Position numbers and translations under genes: made by a program. Below are positions 1 through 8,311 of a stretch of 35,155 bases of DNA, in pieces; the first letter of the stretch is position 1, and the number at the start of each line of letters is the position of its first letter. The notes below the pieces were generated by a model. The model saw nothing but the letters and a program-made list of their open reading frames with translations. It had not been told where the DNA came from and ran no database searches. Source of the DNA: a virus. The DNA is taken from the IMG/VR virus record IMGVR_UViG_3300046373_000023, positions 1 through 35,155 of that record; one strand, 5' to 3'.

Positions 1-127
1 TTTTTCTTAAACGACTCCACAAGCTCCGAATCTAATTTCTTTTTCTTCGCTATACTCTTTAAGAATTCGTAATCTCCTGCGGTAAGTCTCGCTTTTTCTT
101 GGTCTGATAGATTTTTGCCCACGGCAA
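1..127. repeat. Terminal direct repeat, left copy
   Basis: Identical over all 127 bases to 35029-35155. It lies inside the tape measure coding sequence, which reads through the join in frame. This is the signature of a circular contig whose ends overlap by one assembly k-mer, rather than a biological terminal repeat. The unique length is 35,028 bp. Confidence 0.95.
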
Positions 128-1370
128 TCCTATCTATTAGGATATCTTTCTCCCTCTTGTAGTTTTTGAATCGGTTATTAAATTCGTTCTCCTCCAAAGA
201 TTGCGCTTTGTTTATAAGCGCTGTTCGCTCTTTCACCGATTTACTTAAGTCCTTGGATTGTAATATAAGCTCTTTAACTTTTGTCGCAGTCCTTGCGCTG
301 GATAGCTCTTGGATATCCATAGCTTTAGTCAACGCTCTTTGTGCCCCCTCTAGCTTATAGGTCTCCACCGTGGCGTCTTTTATATCGGATCCAAGAGAAG
401 AGAATATGTCGCCTAGGCTTCTCGTACCCGTTACTAAATCCAGTACGGCGGTCTTTAGAACGGTGAACACTGCACCTAAGGCCGTAATCCCATCTTTTAT
501 AGGATTAATTACAGGGCTAAAATCTTTAAATACGTTGTACAGTATCAATCCCGCGGCGATAATGGCCGTAATAGGCAGTAATAAAACTCCGAGAACGGAA
601 GCCAACCCCGAAGAGGCTACGGTCGCCGTACCCTCAGCGACGGCTAACCCCTCGGTTGCTGCGGTTGCTACCGTCTCGCCTGCGGCTAATGTAGTCGCCT
701 GAGTGGCGGCTAGTTTAGAGGCGTTGCCAAAGCCTATAATATTCTGCGCAGCACCTACAACTGAGTTGTTAATACCTTTTACTGTATCTATAGCACCTGA
801 TACGTTTTGTTTAAAACCTATTACGCTAGATTGGACGTTATTGAATATGCCGCCTTGGCTTGTTAAAGTCCCATTAAGGTCGAAGTTCGCCTGTCTGTAG
901 TTGCCTGTGATCGTTGCGGCTTTCTCTTGCTCGTTTTTATTAGCCAGAATGAACTTATTATTCTCATTCATTTTTTTATTTAACAGCTCGATAGCCTGCG
1001 CCCCTTGTTCTGTAGTGGCGTCTAGCTGATTTCGAGTATTAAGAAGCTCTTTATTTTGAGCGTTGGCCTGAGCGATAGACTTAGCGTTTTCTTTTAGCGC
1101 CGCACTCTCTTTAATCTCTGCCAGCGTTACGTCGTTAATAGCTGCCTGCTGCGTGCGATATTGCGCGGTTAGCTGTTTAAGTTGTGCCTCATTTGCGACA
1201 AACTGCTTAGTCTGTTCACCCGTAGCGTCGCCGTTCTTCGATATGTCTTTCCTTAAATCCGAATTAGCTTTTTGCAATTCGAATATTTGCTGTTTGGTTT
1301 TTACTATAGAGTCATTAGCCTCTGACCGATCTATAGTAAGCGTCGCGATGTTTATAATATTTGACTCCAT
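1..1370 (-). CDS. Tape measure protein, N-terminal part (continues at 35028-33750)
   Basis: Five-prime portion of a long tail gene that starts ATG at 1370 and runs off the left edge in an open frame. On the circle it continues into 35028-33750, giving 882 codons plus stop, exactly divisible by three. The N-terminal 200 residues are Gln/Asn/Lys/Ala-rich and look like coiled coil. A hydrophobic stretch lies near residues 255-282 and further charged helical sequence follows. Length, helix-rich composition, an internal membrane-like segment and position after two distal-tail genes fit a siphovirus tape measure, which sets tail length and may act in DNA ejection. The start sits 6 nt after the stop of the upstream gene. 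The split is caused only by where the circle was opened. Confidence 0.8.
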   Translation of the reverse strand, partial: MESNIINIATLTIDRSEANDSIVKTKQQIFELQKANSDLRKDISKNGDATGEQTKQFVANEAQLKQLTAQYRTQQAAINDVTLAEIKESAALKENAKSIAQANAQNKELLNTRNQLDATTEQGAQAIELLNKKMNENNKFILANKNEQEKAATITGNYRQANFDLNGTLTSQGGIFNNVQSSVIGFKQNVSGAIDTVKGINNSVVGAAQNIIGFGNASKLAATQATTLAAGETVATAATEGLAVAEGTATVASSGLASVLGVLLLPITAIIAAGLILYNVFKDFSPVINPIKDGITALGAVFTVLKTAVLDLVTGTRSLGDIFSSLGSDIKDATVETYKLEGAQRALTKAMDIQELSSARTATKVKELILQSKDLSKSVKERTALINKAQSLEENEFNNRFKNYKREKDILIDRIAVGKNLSDQEKARLTAGDYEFLKSIAKKKKLDSELVESFKK

Positions 1371-1376
1371 ATTTTT

Positions 1377-3635
1377 TTATAATTGTTCGCTTACGCGGAA
1401 TTTCCAAATTACATTCGTTACCGCTATTAGCCCGTCCATAGTTCCTGATCCTGGTCTATCCTCCTCGGATAAATCGGCGAACTCTTCAATATAAATACTG
1501 TCCCCGGCTAGCACGCTAAAAGTTTTCGTCTCTGAAATGTCGTAATAGTCTTCCGTGGTTGAAAAGCTCTTATACCTATCGATTACGCCATTAGAGTATA
1601 CCGTCATAAGTAATGCGCCATTTTTCCATATATTAAAAAAGACCTTTGTTCGCGCCTCTGCTTTGCCACCTCGGTTAGAGCATTCTAAGTGCAGATGGCC
1701 GATAGTCAACTCGACGCTCACATCAGAGCCCCTGTCGAACTGTAAGACCTTGAACGCATCGGGCGGCGTAGCGTCCGAAACATCGCCTATCGCTGGGGCA
1801 AAAGTATCGGCTATGTTTATAGGCGTTGTTATCTTTCTTGAAAAGTTTAATCGTCTGTACGCTCCGTTTGTGTCCTCTTGCGAATAGGTATAAACGACGT
1901 CTAGGTCGCTTCGGAACTCTGACAAGAAATTCGCACGACCATTATGCTGAACGTTTATTTTACCTATGCGGCTAACTCCACCCTCCTCCGATACAAACTG
2001 AAATAAAATATCCGAATTGTTTTTGATGTTTTCCGTTTCGATATTCACGACTTTGAACTCGAATATCGCACTAACATCTATCGAAGTCGGAAAAGCAAAT
2101 ATCTGCGTGCCGTTTACAAAGATATCATTTTTCGTTAAGTCCGCTGCGGTTATAAGCATGGTCCCCGCAGGGCTTACGTTGTAGGCCGCATATAGCAAAT
2201 TTATGTCGAGTATAAGAACCTCTCCATAGAAATCAACGCTTAAGTTTTGATCGAATACAACGGGTACATCTAACTGCGTTTTTTCAATCATTAAGGCTTT
2301 TACACGTACTTCGTCTTTTTTAGTTGTGAAATTCAGCTCTAATGGCAGCCAATAGGTCGACAACTGTTTAATGAAAAAGACTTCTTGCATCTTAAAGTTA
2401 GCTAATAGTACCGCATCGTACCTGAACTTCAATAGCCCCACGGTTGGCAAGGCTATGTTTTTACAATACGCCTGGTGAAACGTCTGCCAAATTTCCAAGA
2501 TGTTAGGCGATACGGCCCTGTACATATTTTGATAAGACAAAACGCCGTTATAGTAGATAGGCACGTTGCTTATTGTATCCTCGAACCTGAAAATATTCAT
2601 AGTTTGAGGCTCTGTGATCTCGCCCACCGCGCGAAGCGGCAAACTCCCGTCATCTTCAAGGTCTTGGTCTTCGAAAAGCCTTAAGTTTCCCGCGCCGAAA
2701 TCGCTCTTAAGGTACTCCGTTGTTTCGACTATAGACTTATTGTTGTTAAAAAAACCGTTGTAAAACTCTGGGCTATCCGAGTAAGCGACGGTATTCTTCT
2801 TAGCCAGCCCGCCCTCAAATGAGTAGTCTGTAAATCCGACGAACTTATCGGAATAGTCGACAAAACGCGATTTAATACCCTCGATGTTTTTCCACAAGAA
2901 CAGCCCTAACGTCTTTGACGAGTCTGAAACCTCGATATACCCATTGAACGTTTTTAGAAAATCAGTTATGAAGTCGTAAACGGTTAGAGTCTCCTCAAAC
3001 TGAGGCGTACCGTCCAGCCCGTACCAACCAACATTAGGGCTCATATAGTATTTAGGTAGGTCGGTATCGGTTAGAATATCGCCTAAATACGAATAGCCTA
3101 ACTGCGTAAAGATATTAGTTAACAGCTGTTTTATGTTTAATAGAATGGCGTGCTCCTCTACTACGATAAAGCCGCTTTTGTCCTGAGCTGATACGGGCGC
3201 AGTTCTTGCTTCTACGTAAATGGGCTGGTTAAGGGCTAAAAAGTTCGTAAGCGTTTTATCGTAGATCACGTAGGTGTTTATCTGACTCATCAAAACGGTC
3301 TTAGCCTTAGCAACAAAAAAGTTATCTGTAAAAATGATATAGACGGGTATCGTATCTGTGCTTTCCTTTTGCACTTTGAGCTTTTGACGTTTTAGAAATA
3401 TGCAACCATTAAGTACTACGTCCACGTCGTAGCCCGCCGTCATAGCTTTAGCCTTTGAGTTCGGTAAATAGTTAATGCCTAAGAGCCTCCTATTTTTCGA
3501 AGAGTTTTTAAGCGTAAAGTTATTAGAGTATGAGTATTGTTCTTGTATGCCGTTAAGCTGTTGCGACTTTTTGAAAGTGACAAGACTATCGGCGTCAAGG
3601 TCTAACTGCTCGTTATTTATAAAAATTTGTATCAT
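1377..3635 (-). CDS. Large distal tail / baseplate-type structural protein
   Basis: A 752-residue protein translated just before the tape measure and overlapping the upstream tail gene by 4 nt (ATGA), which implies translational coupling. The first 60 residues (an ordered start MIQIFINNE, then LVTFKKSQQLNGI and NNFTLKNSSKNRRLLGI) resemble the N-terminal domain of tail proteins seen in Bacteroidetes phages. The remainder is mixed alpha/beta with many aromatic residues and no transmembrane or signal segment. The long C-terminal half is rich in beta-type sequence. By size and place it is a candidate for the distal tail, hub or receptor-adaptor protein. No enzymatic motif was seen. The function is an inference from context. 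Confidence 0.6.
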   Translation of the reverse strand: MIQIFINNEQLDLDADSLVTFKKSQQLNGIQEQYSYSNNFTLKNSSKNRRLLGINYLPNSKAKAMTAGYDVDVVLNGCIFLKRQKLKVQKESTDTIPVYIIFTDNFFVAKAKTVLMSQINTYVIYDKTLTNFLALNQPIYVEARTAPVSAQDKSGFIVVEEHAILLNIKQLLTNIFTQLGYSYLGDILTDTDLPKYYMSPNVGWYGLDGTPQFEETLTVYDFITDFLKTFNGYIEVSDSSKTLGLFLWKNIEGIKSRFVDYSDKFVGFTDYSFEGGLAKKNTVAYSDSPEFYNGFFNNNKSIVETTEYLKSDFGAGNLRLFEDQDLEDDGSLPLRAVGEITEPQTMNIFRFEDTISNVPIYYNGVLSYQNMYRAVSPNILEIWQTFHQAYCKNIALPTVGLLKFRYDAVLLANFKMQEVFFIKQLSTYWLPLELNFTTKKDEVRVKALMIEKTQLDVPVVFDQNLSVDFYGEVLILDINLLYAAYNVSPAGTMLITAADLTKNDIFVNGTQIFAFPTSIDVSAIFEFKVVNIETENIKNNSDILFQFVSEEGGVSRIGKINVQHNGRANFLSEFRSDLDVVYTYSQEDTNGAYRRLNFSRKITTPINIADTFAPAIGDVSDATPPDAFKVLQFDRGSDVSVELTIGHLHLECSNRGGKAEARTKVFFNIWKNGALLMTVYSNGVIDRYKSFSTTEDYYDISETKTFSVLAGDSIYIEEFADLSEEDRPGSGTMDGLIAVTNVIWKFRVSEQL

Positions 3636-4750
3636 AGCTTAAAATTACCCGAGTTAGTAATTTTGGCTTTAAGTTGAAAATCGAAAGTCCTGTACTGTTT
3701 AGCCGCTGAGCCTGTTACCTCGCACTCGATAAATACGTCGTTACCGTTTATCTGCTTAAGGTTCATTTCGACTTTCGGCGAACGCAATAGCATATCGAAC
3801 AACTCGTGCAGCTCTTTAATTTTCGAACCTTTGAAGTTTATTTCGTTCTTGTAGTCGCTATCCGCCTGAACGGCTGGCGACTTATTCTCGTTCTCATTGT
3901 AGTAGTTTCGGTCGTAAAACGTGACCTTGCTACGGTCTGAGGTTGACGAGTCTATGCACGCATAGAAATAAGAGAACCCGCCTTTCGGGTTAAAGAGTCT
4001 GAACTGTACAACGGTATCGTTTATCTCCCGGAAGTCGAACGCCTGCAAAGTCTTTGCTGGGTTTTGGTTCGTGCAGGTTATAGGAACTAAGGACTTAATC
4101 GCCGTAACCTGTGGCGCGGTAAGTAGGTAAGTTGCTACGCCGTCAACGGCTGTAACCGCTGAGGTAATGCCCGCAACTGTTACGCTGTTACCTGTTAGCT
4201 CGTTATGGAATATCGAAATATAATTATCAAAGCCGTTGCATACCTCGATTACGTCAGGCGTTAGGAACGTGAGCAGGTTATCCACAATAGGGTTGGCGAA
4301 CTTATCAAATAAAAGGCGTTCGCCCAGTATCGAAAAGTATTCGCCGTCTAGGTCGTCAATAGCCCCCACGCCGTCGGTAAATACGAAGTTATCAAATATG
4401 TAGTTATCAAATCTAAACGCGTCGTCGTTCGGGACTGAGCCGTCACGGATTTTTAGACTCGTTGTGAATTTCTCAACTGATAAGTTCTTAGTCCCCCCGA
4501 AATCAAACTCAAAGCCGTTAAGCTGCAAAGCTTTAAAGAACTCCGAGGCGTCAACCGAAAAGATTTTAGTCTGAGTGTTTGGAAACACGTTACGGATTAC
4601 CGCCGTTTTGTTCGCCCATGCGGAAGTAATAACCACATCACACACGTAATCGTCGAAGTTGCCTACAACCGAGTCGGTGGTAAACTCGAAGATTACGGGC
4701 GTTGTGCAGTTGAAGAACTGAGCAGGTTGTTTTATTATCGTAATAGCCAT
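3632..4750 (-). CDS. Tail structural protein, beta-rich
   Basis: A 372-residue protein with no signal peptide. Its N-terminus (MAITIIKQPAQFFNCTTPVI) introduces an immunoglobulin-like beta region of about 120 residues. The C-terminal quarter (around FDMLLRSPKVEMNLKQINGN to the end) is also beta-type. Proteins with this plan sit beside large tail proteins in Bacteroidetes siphophages, and a tail-tip or distal-tail role is inferred. The start overlaps the upstream gene by 16 nt and the stop overlaps the downstream start, so the three tail genes are tightly coupled. No catalytic motif is visible. Confidence 0.55.
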   Translation of the reverse strand: MAITIIKQPAQFFNCTTPVIFEFTTDSVVGNFDDYVCDVVITSAWANKTAVIRNVFPNTQTKIFSVDASEFFKALQLNGFEFDFGGTKNLSVEKFTTSLKIRDGSVPNDDAFRFDNYIFDNFVFTDGVGAIDDLDGEYFSILGERLLFDKFANPIVDNLLTFLTPDVIEVCNGFDNYISIFHNELTGNSVTVAGITSAVTAVDGVATYLLTAPQVTAIKSLVPITCTNQNPAKTLQAFDFREINDTVVQFRLFNPKGGFSYFYACIDSSTSDRSKVTFYDRNYYNENENKSPAVQADSDYKNEINFKGSKIKELHELFDMLLRSPKVEMNLKQINGNDVFIECEVTGSAAKQYRTFDFQLKAKITNSGNFKL

Positions 4751-5166
4751 TTAATCTTACTTACTTCGTTTATAGTTTCGTCAATTGCTATATTCATTAT
4801 TCGCTTAATGTTTGCTTCGCTAAGAACTTCTTGCAGTTTAATCGATCCGCCCTGTTTGTCCCAAGTCGTACCCTCTGTTAGGATAGTAGCTAGTACGGCG
4901 TAAGGGTCTAGCGTTCCCGCTAAGCCTTTAGCCTCTACCCAAGTCATAATGTCCTCGATAGTTGGCTTACTCTTGTACTGCTCACCGTCTCTAAGCTCTA
5001 AGATATAGCTCTCGGCATATACACGCACCTCGTCAATGTCGGGCGTTTTAGTAGTCTCGGTGTGTACGCTCTCGATTAATTGCCGAGTAGCGACCATGTC
5101 CTCTGCGACTATCGCACCGCGAAGCGGTTGTATAAGTTCGTCATCTACTAGAGCCTCTAAGTCCAT
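4735..5166 (-). CDS. Putative neck / tail-completion protein (HK97 gp10-like)
   Basis: A 143-residue protein using the ATG at 5166. An upstream in-frame start at 5208 would overlap the 37-residue gene ending at 5171, so the shorter form is preferred. The central segment (IEDIMTWVEAKGL, then PYAVLATILTEGTTW) resembles the WI..KGL / AIA..I...GT pattern of HK97 gp10-type head-tail completion proteins. An alpha-helical C-terminus ends in KIKWLLR. The position, just after a candidate tail terminator and before the tail proteins, fits that role. The assignment rests on this pattern alone. Confidence 0.45.
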   Translation of the reverse strand: MDLEALVDDELIQPLRGAIVAEDMVATRQLIESVHTETTKTPDIDEVRVYAESYILELRDGEQYKSKPTIEDIMTWVEAKGLAGTLDPYAVLATILTEGTTWDKQGGSIKLQEVLSEANIKRIMNIAIDETINEVSKIKWLLR

Positions 5167-5170
5167 AAGC

Positions 5171-5284
5171 TTACTTTTTATTGGATAGCTGAGACAGATA
5201 GACGCCAAGAGCTACCCCGAGCAAAAAGAAAATTCCACATAATACTAATACCGTCCACCAGAACGCATAAATTTTTAAATCCAT
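5171..5284 (-). CDS. Small single-pass membrane protein (37 aa)
   Basis: A short gene with ATG at 5284 and TAA at 5171. It overlaps the end of the upstream gene by 10 nt and stops 4 nt before the next ATG. The product has a polar start (MDLKIYAF), one hydrophobic helix of about 20 residues (residues 9-29), and a short positively charged end (SNKK). The exact fit between neighbours and the clean hydrophobic profile argue that it is real. Function unknown; a small inner-membrane protein expressed late. Confidence 0.55.
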   Translation of the reverse strand: MDLKIYAFWWTVLVLCGIFFLLGVALGVYLSQLSNKK

Positions 5285-5742
5285 ATCGAATAATTTACCT
5301 CTACGCCTGTACAGCCCTCAGCCTTTGTGTATCGAACCGAGTTGTATAACGGGCGTAAGTTATTAATATTTATCTCAAAATCACAAGCGATATAGTTCTG
5401 CAGCTCGTTAGCGAAATCCAAATTAAGCAGCGCCTTAACGATGTCGACAAATTGCCCGTTATTGTAAGTAGACTCGTTAACGTCAACGCTTAGGCTGGCA
5501 GGCTGTCCGATAAACAAAACGCCGTCAAACCTCATCCTATTGCGACCCTCTACAGGCGTTGCGACGTCTATGCGATTAATAAAAAACCAAGAGGGTTTAA
5601 TCTCGTTAGGCGTTACGCCCGTGCTGTCCGTATCATAGTACTGGGAGTCGTTATACTCCGCTATGTACTTGAACAAGTCAGACGTGTCCGCAATAGCGGG
5701 CAAAATGAACGTTCCATCTTTTGGTTTTAAAATTGTTGCCAT
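5275..5742 (-). CDS. Putative tail terminator / structural protein
   Basis: A 155-residue soluble protein with mixed alpha/beta sequence, ending in a beta-type segment (GVEVNYSIWI) like the last strand of tail-terminator proteins. It contains SWFFINRIDV and RNRMRFDGVLFI strands. It overlaps the upstream small gene by 16 nt and the downstream membrane peptide by 10 nt. The location between terminase and tail genes suggests a head-tail joining or tail-completion role. No diagnostic motif was found; function inferred from shape and context. Confidence 0.4.
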   Translation of the reverse strand: MATILKPKDGTFILPAIADTSDLFKYIAEYNDSQYYDTDSTGVTPNEIKPSWFFINRIDVATPVEGRNRMRFDGVLFIGQPASLSVDVNESTYNNGQFVDIVKALLNLDFANELQNYIACDFEININNLRPLYNSVRYTKAEGCTGVEVNYSIWI

Positions 5743-5933
5743 AGCCTACGTTTGTTGTATTTGAGTATCACATCTTTCAGCCTTTGGTCTCTTCTGTTTT
5801 GCGGTTTATAATGCTTATCAAAGAAATCTAACTGCTCCCACGTCCACGACTTAAACATACCGAAAACATAAAAACCTATAATCGTCCTTAGCCAAGAGAT
5901 AAACAGGGCTGCGTGTTTTAAGATTGTCGCCAT
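5727..5933 (-). CDS. Small protein with N-terminal hydrophobic segment (68 aa)
   Basis: A 68-residue product whose first 28 residues are hydrophobic (ALFISWLRTIIGFYVFGMF) and whose remainder is strongly basic and aromatic. It might be membrane-anchored with a basic cytoplasmic tail. It shares the opening residues MATILK with the next gene downstream, and the two genes overlap by 16 nt. That shared start could be a local duplication of the translation start region. Function unknown. Confidence 0.5.
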   Translation of the reverse strand: MATILKHAALFISWLRTIIGFYVFGMFKSWTWEQLDFFDKHYKPQNRRDQRLKDVILKYNKRRLWQQF

Positions 5934-5936
5934 TAC

Positions 5937-6011
5937 TTAGTGATTAGGTTTGCATAAGCCTCCTATTGCTATAATAGCCGCGAATATACAGCAGAGATAT
6001 AAGCCTCCCAT
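5937..6011 (-). CDS. Very small membrane peptide (24 aa)
   Basis: An ORF with ATG at 6011 and TAA at 5937, fitted into the gap between two genes (2 nt after the upstream stop, 3 nt before the next start). The product is nearly all hydrophobic with three cysteines (around LYLCCIFAAIIAIGGLC) and a short polar end. It has an upstream TAACT context and no clear Shine-Dalgarno. The tight packing supports it, but an ORF this short could occur by chance. Confidence 0.4.
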   Translation of the reverse strand: MGGLYLCCIFAAIIAIGGLCKPNH

Positions 6012-6013
6012 AG

Positions 6014-6532
6014 TTATTTCTTTTTAGGTTTATTGCGCTCATAGTCGTTAAACGCGTTTAATTTGTCTGCTAAGATAGATAAAATAATTGTATCGAGGTT
6101 AAAGAGCTCTCTTTTTTCTTGGCTCTTTTCGTTGAAGTTCACCGCGATAGACTTCTTATCCGCCCAATAGCTTATGTAGTAGAATTTATTCACGACTTCA
6201 TTCTGAAAACCTTTGGTCGCTCCCTCGATGTTGTAGCTTTGGTTTACATGCTCTATGGCTTCCCGGATATACTTTACCGCCTCTACGAACTTATGCGTAA
6301 AGGCTTTTAGCACTATCGCCTGAAAGGCGGGCGGGGTTTGGATATTAAAGCTTTCATAGAACCTCAGCGTAATAGCCGCTAAGGCTTTTTCGTCTTTCGC
6401 CTCTTGCAAGTCGAGCCAGTCAAACGCGTTGACCCTATCGACTATTTGCTCTTTAGTGATCCCTAAGTTGAGGTATTGCGCCAATGCGTCTTCGTGCCTT
6501 AAGACCGCTTTATCTTTTGCTTTTAGTCTCAT
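6014..6532 (-). CDS. Hypothetical late protein (172 aa)
   Basis: A largely alpha-helical, charged protein of 172 residues with a basic C-terminus (RNKPKKK) and no signal or membrane segment. Its start overlaps the upstream stop (TAATG), so the two genes are coupled. It lies in the terminase-to-tail interval where head completion and tail assembly proteins are usual, but no family was recognised. Confidence 0.5.
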   Translation of the reverse strand: MRLKAKDKAVLRHEDALAQYLNLGITKEQIVDRVNAFDWLDLQEAKDEKALAAITLRFYESFNIQTPPAFQAIVLKAFTHKFVEAVKYIREAIEHVNQSYNIEGATKGFQNEVVNKFYYISYWADKKSIAVNFNEKSQEKRELFNLDTIILSILADKLNAFNDYERNKPKKK

Positions 6533-6879
6533 TAATGGCCATGATTGATATTAGCTAGCAAGTCTTTACGATATGATACCGTTTCTTTTCGCATTGCCTG
6601 TAATTTTTTATTAGGTTTCGGCTTAACGCCGTATTTTTCGAGCATAAACGTTTTATATAACTCTTCATTTTTACCCGGTTTAACTATCTTGTAGTCTTCA
6701 GGAATGCCTAGTTCATCTAAGACCTCATCCGTGAAAGATATAGTAGATAGCTTAAAGTATATAGAGGTTAGATCTATCTGCTTTTTCATCCCGAGTAAAT
6801 GGCCCACCGTGTAATCTTTGTATTTGCCAAAATTTAGGGTAGATTTTTTAGTTAATTTCCTTAATAGTATAGAGCTCAT
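6532..6879 (-). CDS. Hypothetical protein with ExoX C-terminal-like segment (115 aa)
   Basis: A 115-residue protein using ATG at 6879; the in-frame alternative at 6903 lies within the hairpin just upstream and is less likely. Residues 16-32 (LNFGKYKDYTVGHLLGM) resemble the FGKYKG..v.ei segment found after some exonuclease X domains and in Bacteroidetes phage proteins. A conserved-looking block DEVLDELGIPEDYKI and a basic tail follow. No nuclease catalytic residues are present. It is the first gene after the interleaved inverted repeats and is coupled to the next gene by TAATG. Confidence 0.5.
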   Translation of the reverse strand: MSSILLRKLTKKSTLNFGKYKDYTVGHLLGMKKQIDLTSIYFKLSTISFTDEVLDELGIPEDYKIVKPGKNEELYKTFMLEKYGVKPKPNKKLQAMRKETVSYRKDLLANINHGH

Positions 6880-6894
6880 AATTTTAAAAATTAA

Positions 6895-6947
6895 AATGCC
6901 CAAGGCTCACCACAAACCAAGGGCATTAATATTGTTTCTGTGGTGAG
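6895..6947 (-). promoter_or_regulatory. Interleaved inverted repeats: terminator versus alternative hairpin or pseudoknot
   Basis: On the minus strand four segments occur in the order CTCACCACA (6947-6939), AATGCCC (6927-6921), TGTGGTGAG (6914-6906), GGGCATT (6901-6895), then TTTTAATTTTT. Segment 1 pairs perfectly with 3 (9 bp) and segment 2 with 4 (7 bp). The 2-4 stem followed by T residues looks like an intrinsic terminator, and the 1-3 stem would exclude it or form a pseudoknot. It lies between the large terminase and the structural genes. Confidence 0.55.
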
Positions 6948-6973
6948 GCGTAAAGATACAAAACTATTTTGAA

Positions 6974-8311
6974 TTAATCCCATACTGGCATAGTTTTTAG
7001 TTCAAAAATAAATCGCATTAACAGCGAGTCGAACCAGTCGGGCGAACGGCCTGTGCGCTTCTTAAGTTCTTTCTTGCTTTCGAGTTTTATCTTGCCCTCA
7101 TCGTCTGTAGGCTCTCTGCATATCTGCTCTAAGTCCGCCATTATTTGCTTCTTGAAAGTTAAATCGGCAATAAAGATAAGGCCTTTTTCTAAATATTCTT
7201 TTAGCATAAAGGCACATTCGGTCTTTAAGTTCTTGAACTGCTTGTCTTTCAGCGGTAAGGCGTTATTGATAAAAGGCTTTGCGGCTTCAAGTTTGCTAAG
7301 GCTGTTCGCCGTAAACTTCCTCAGTCCGTCCGCGTCGTAGGTTATGTTTGAGTATGGGACTTGGTGCTCTTCGGCTATCTCTTTGAGCCTTGTGCCTATC
7401 GCCGTTTCGTCTATCTTGTCAATCCCGTAGGTCTTAATAACCCGGAAGCCGTGCCAGACGAAGAGCGTAAAGATATCAGCCCCCATGTAGGCAATATCCG
7501 CCGTTATATATTTCTGCCCCTGAGCCTTAACGAAAGAGTTCGTGAAGAGGTTACAGATGTTGTCATAGTCGTACATGCTGTACGGGTTATCGTCGTATTC
7601 CCAGTCGCCGTAAACTAATCGCTTAATCGACTTTTCGTCGTTCTTAAGGGCGCGCATAAGGTCGCGGATATAGTTTTTAGGCAACATTTTGTTGTCCGTC
7701 GGCAAAGCCTGAACGAACTTTCGATACTCAGGTGATCGGTTTTCTTTCTTGGCAAGGTAATAGTCCTCATAGACGAAGTTCTTTGAGGGGTTTAGGGTTA
7801 CAAGTAGCTTGCCTGGGAGGTTGTAAAAGTCATTCTTCCAACGGCCTATAGTCGCTTGTAACATCGCTTTAGCTTTTGGGCTTATCTCCCCTGCTTCCTC
7901 AATCCATCCTCTCGTCATTTGGATAGAGCCGAAGCGTTCGAAATCCGGGTCAGTTGGTAAGTAAGCGGCTTCTAGCAAAAAGACCTTAGAGCCGTTGTAG
8001 AGCGTGTAGTAGTTATCTTGGCCGTTGAAGCTATAATAGCGTTCGTCTAGCCCCCAATCGCGCAGCACCTCTTCGATAGTCGGCTGGGTGTATTTACGCA
8101 AATCGTTTAGCTTCTTACGGGCAATAAAGTAATGCGTCTCAGGGTATATCAGCGCATCGCCGAAAATCAAAGAAGCCCCGAGGTAGGACTTACCTGAGCC
8201 TTTCGAACCGCCGTAGCCGATGTCAGAAACCTCAGGGTCTAGCCAGTACTTAGCGACTTCGAGCTGCTTGTCGTTGCCTCGGGTGTTAAAGCATATCGTC
8301 GTTTGGCTCAT
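6974..8311 (-). CDS. terL: Terminase large subunit
   Basis: The 445-residue ATPase-nuclease that drives DNA into the prohead. The Walker A motif is GGSKGSGKS at residues 34-42 and the Walker B-like stretch is WIEEAGEI near residues 137-144. A C-terminal RNase H-like nuclease domain has acidic residues in TADIAYMGAD (about 271-280), YDADG and SPDWFDSLLMRF near the end. The length is usual for the family. It overlaps the small subunit gene by 26 nt, the classic terminase pair. A regulatory hairpin element follows its stop. Confidence 0.95.
   Translation of the reverse strand: MSQTTICFNTRGNDKQLEVAKYWLDPEVSDIGYGGSKGSGKSYLGASLIFGDALIYPETHYFIARKKLNDLRKYTQPTIEEVLRDWGLDERYYSFNGQDNYYTLYNGSKVFLLEAAYLPTDPDFERFGSIQMTRGWIEEAGEISPKAKAMLQATIGRWKNDFYNLPGKLLVTLNPSKNFVYEDYYLAKKENRSPEYRKFVQALPTDNKMLPKNYIRDLMRALKNDEKSIKRLVYGDWEYDDNPYSMYDYDNICNLFTNSFVKAQGQKYITADIAYMGADIFTLFVWHGFRVIKTYGIDKIDETAIGTRLKEIAEEHQVPYSNITYDADGLRKFTANSLSKLEAAKPFINNALPLKDKQFKNLKTECAFMLKEYLEKGLIFIADLTFKKQIMADLEQICREPTDDEGKIKLESKKELKKRTGRSPDWFDSLLMRFIFELKTMPVWD

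Noticed and set aside
166-900. Plus-strand ORFs opposite the tape measure gene and many others across the window
   Set aside because: They lie wholly opposite recognised minus-strand genes, have no promoter or coupling, and read as antisense shadows (Ser/Leu/Val-rich).
6949-6960. Promoter after the large terminase (TATCTTTA)
   Set aside because: The last base of the -7 box departs from TAnnTTTG and no TTG/TTTG lies 19-21 nt upstream.
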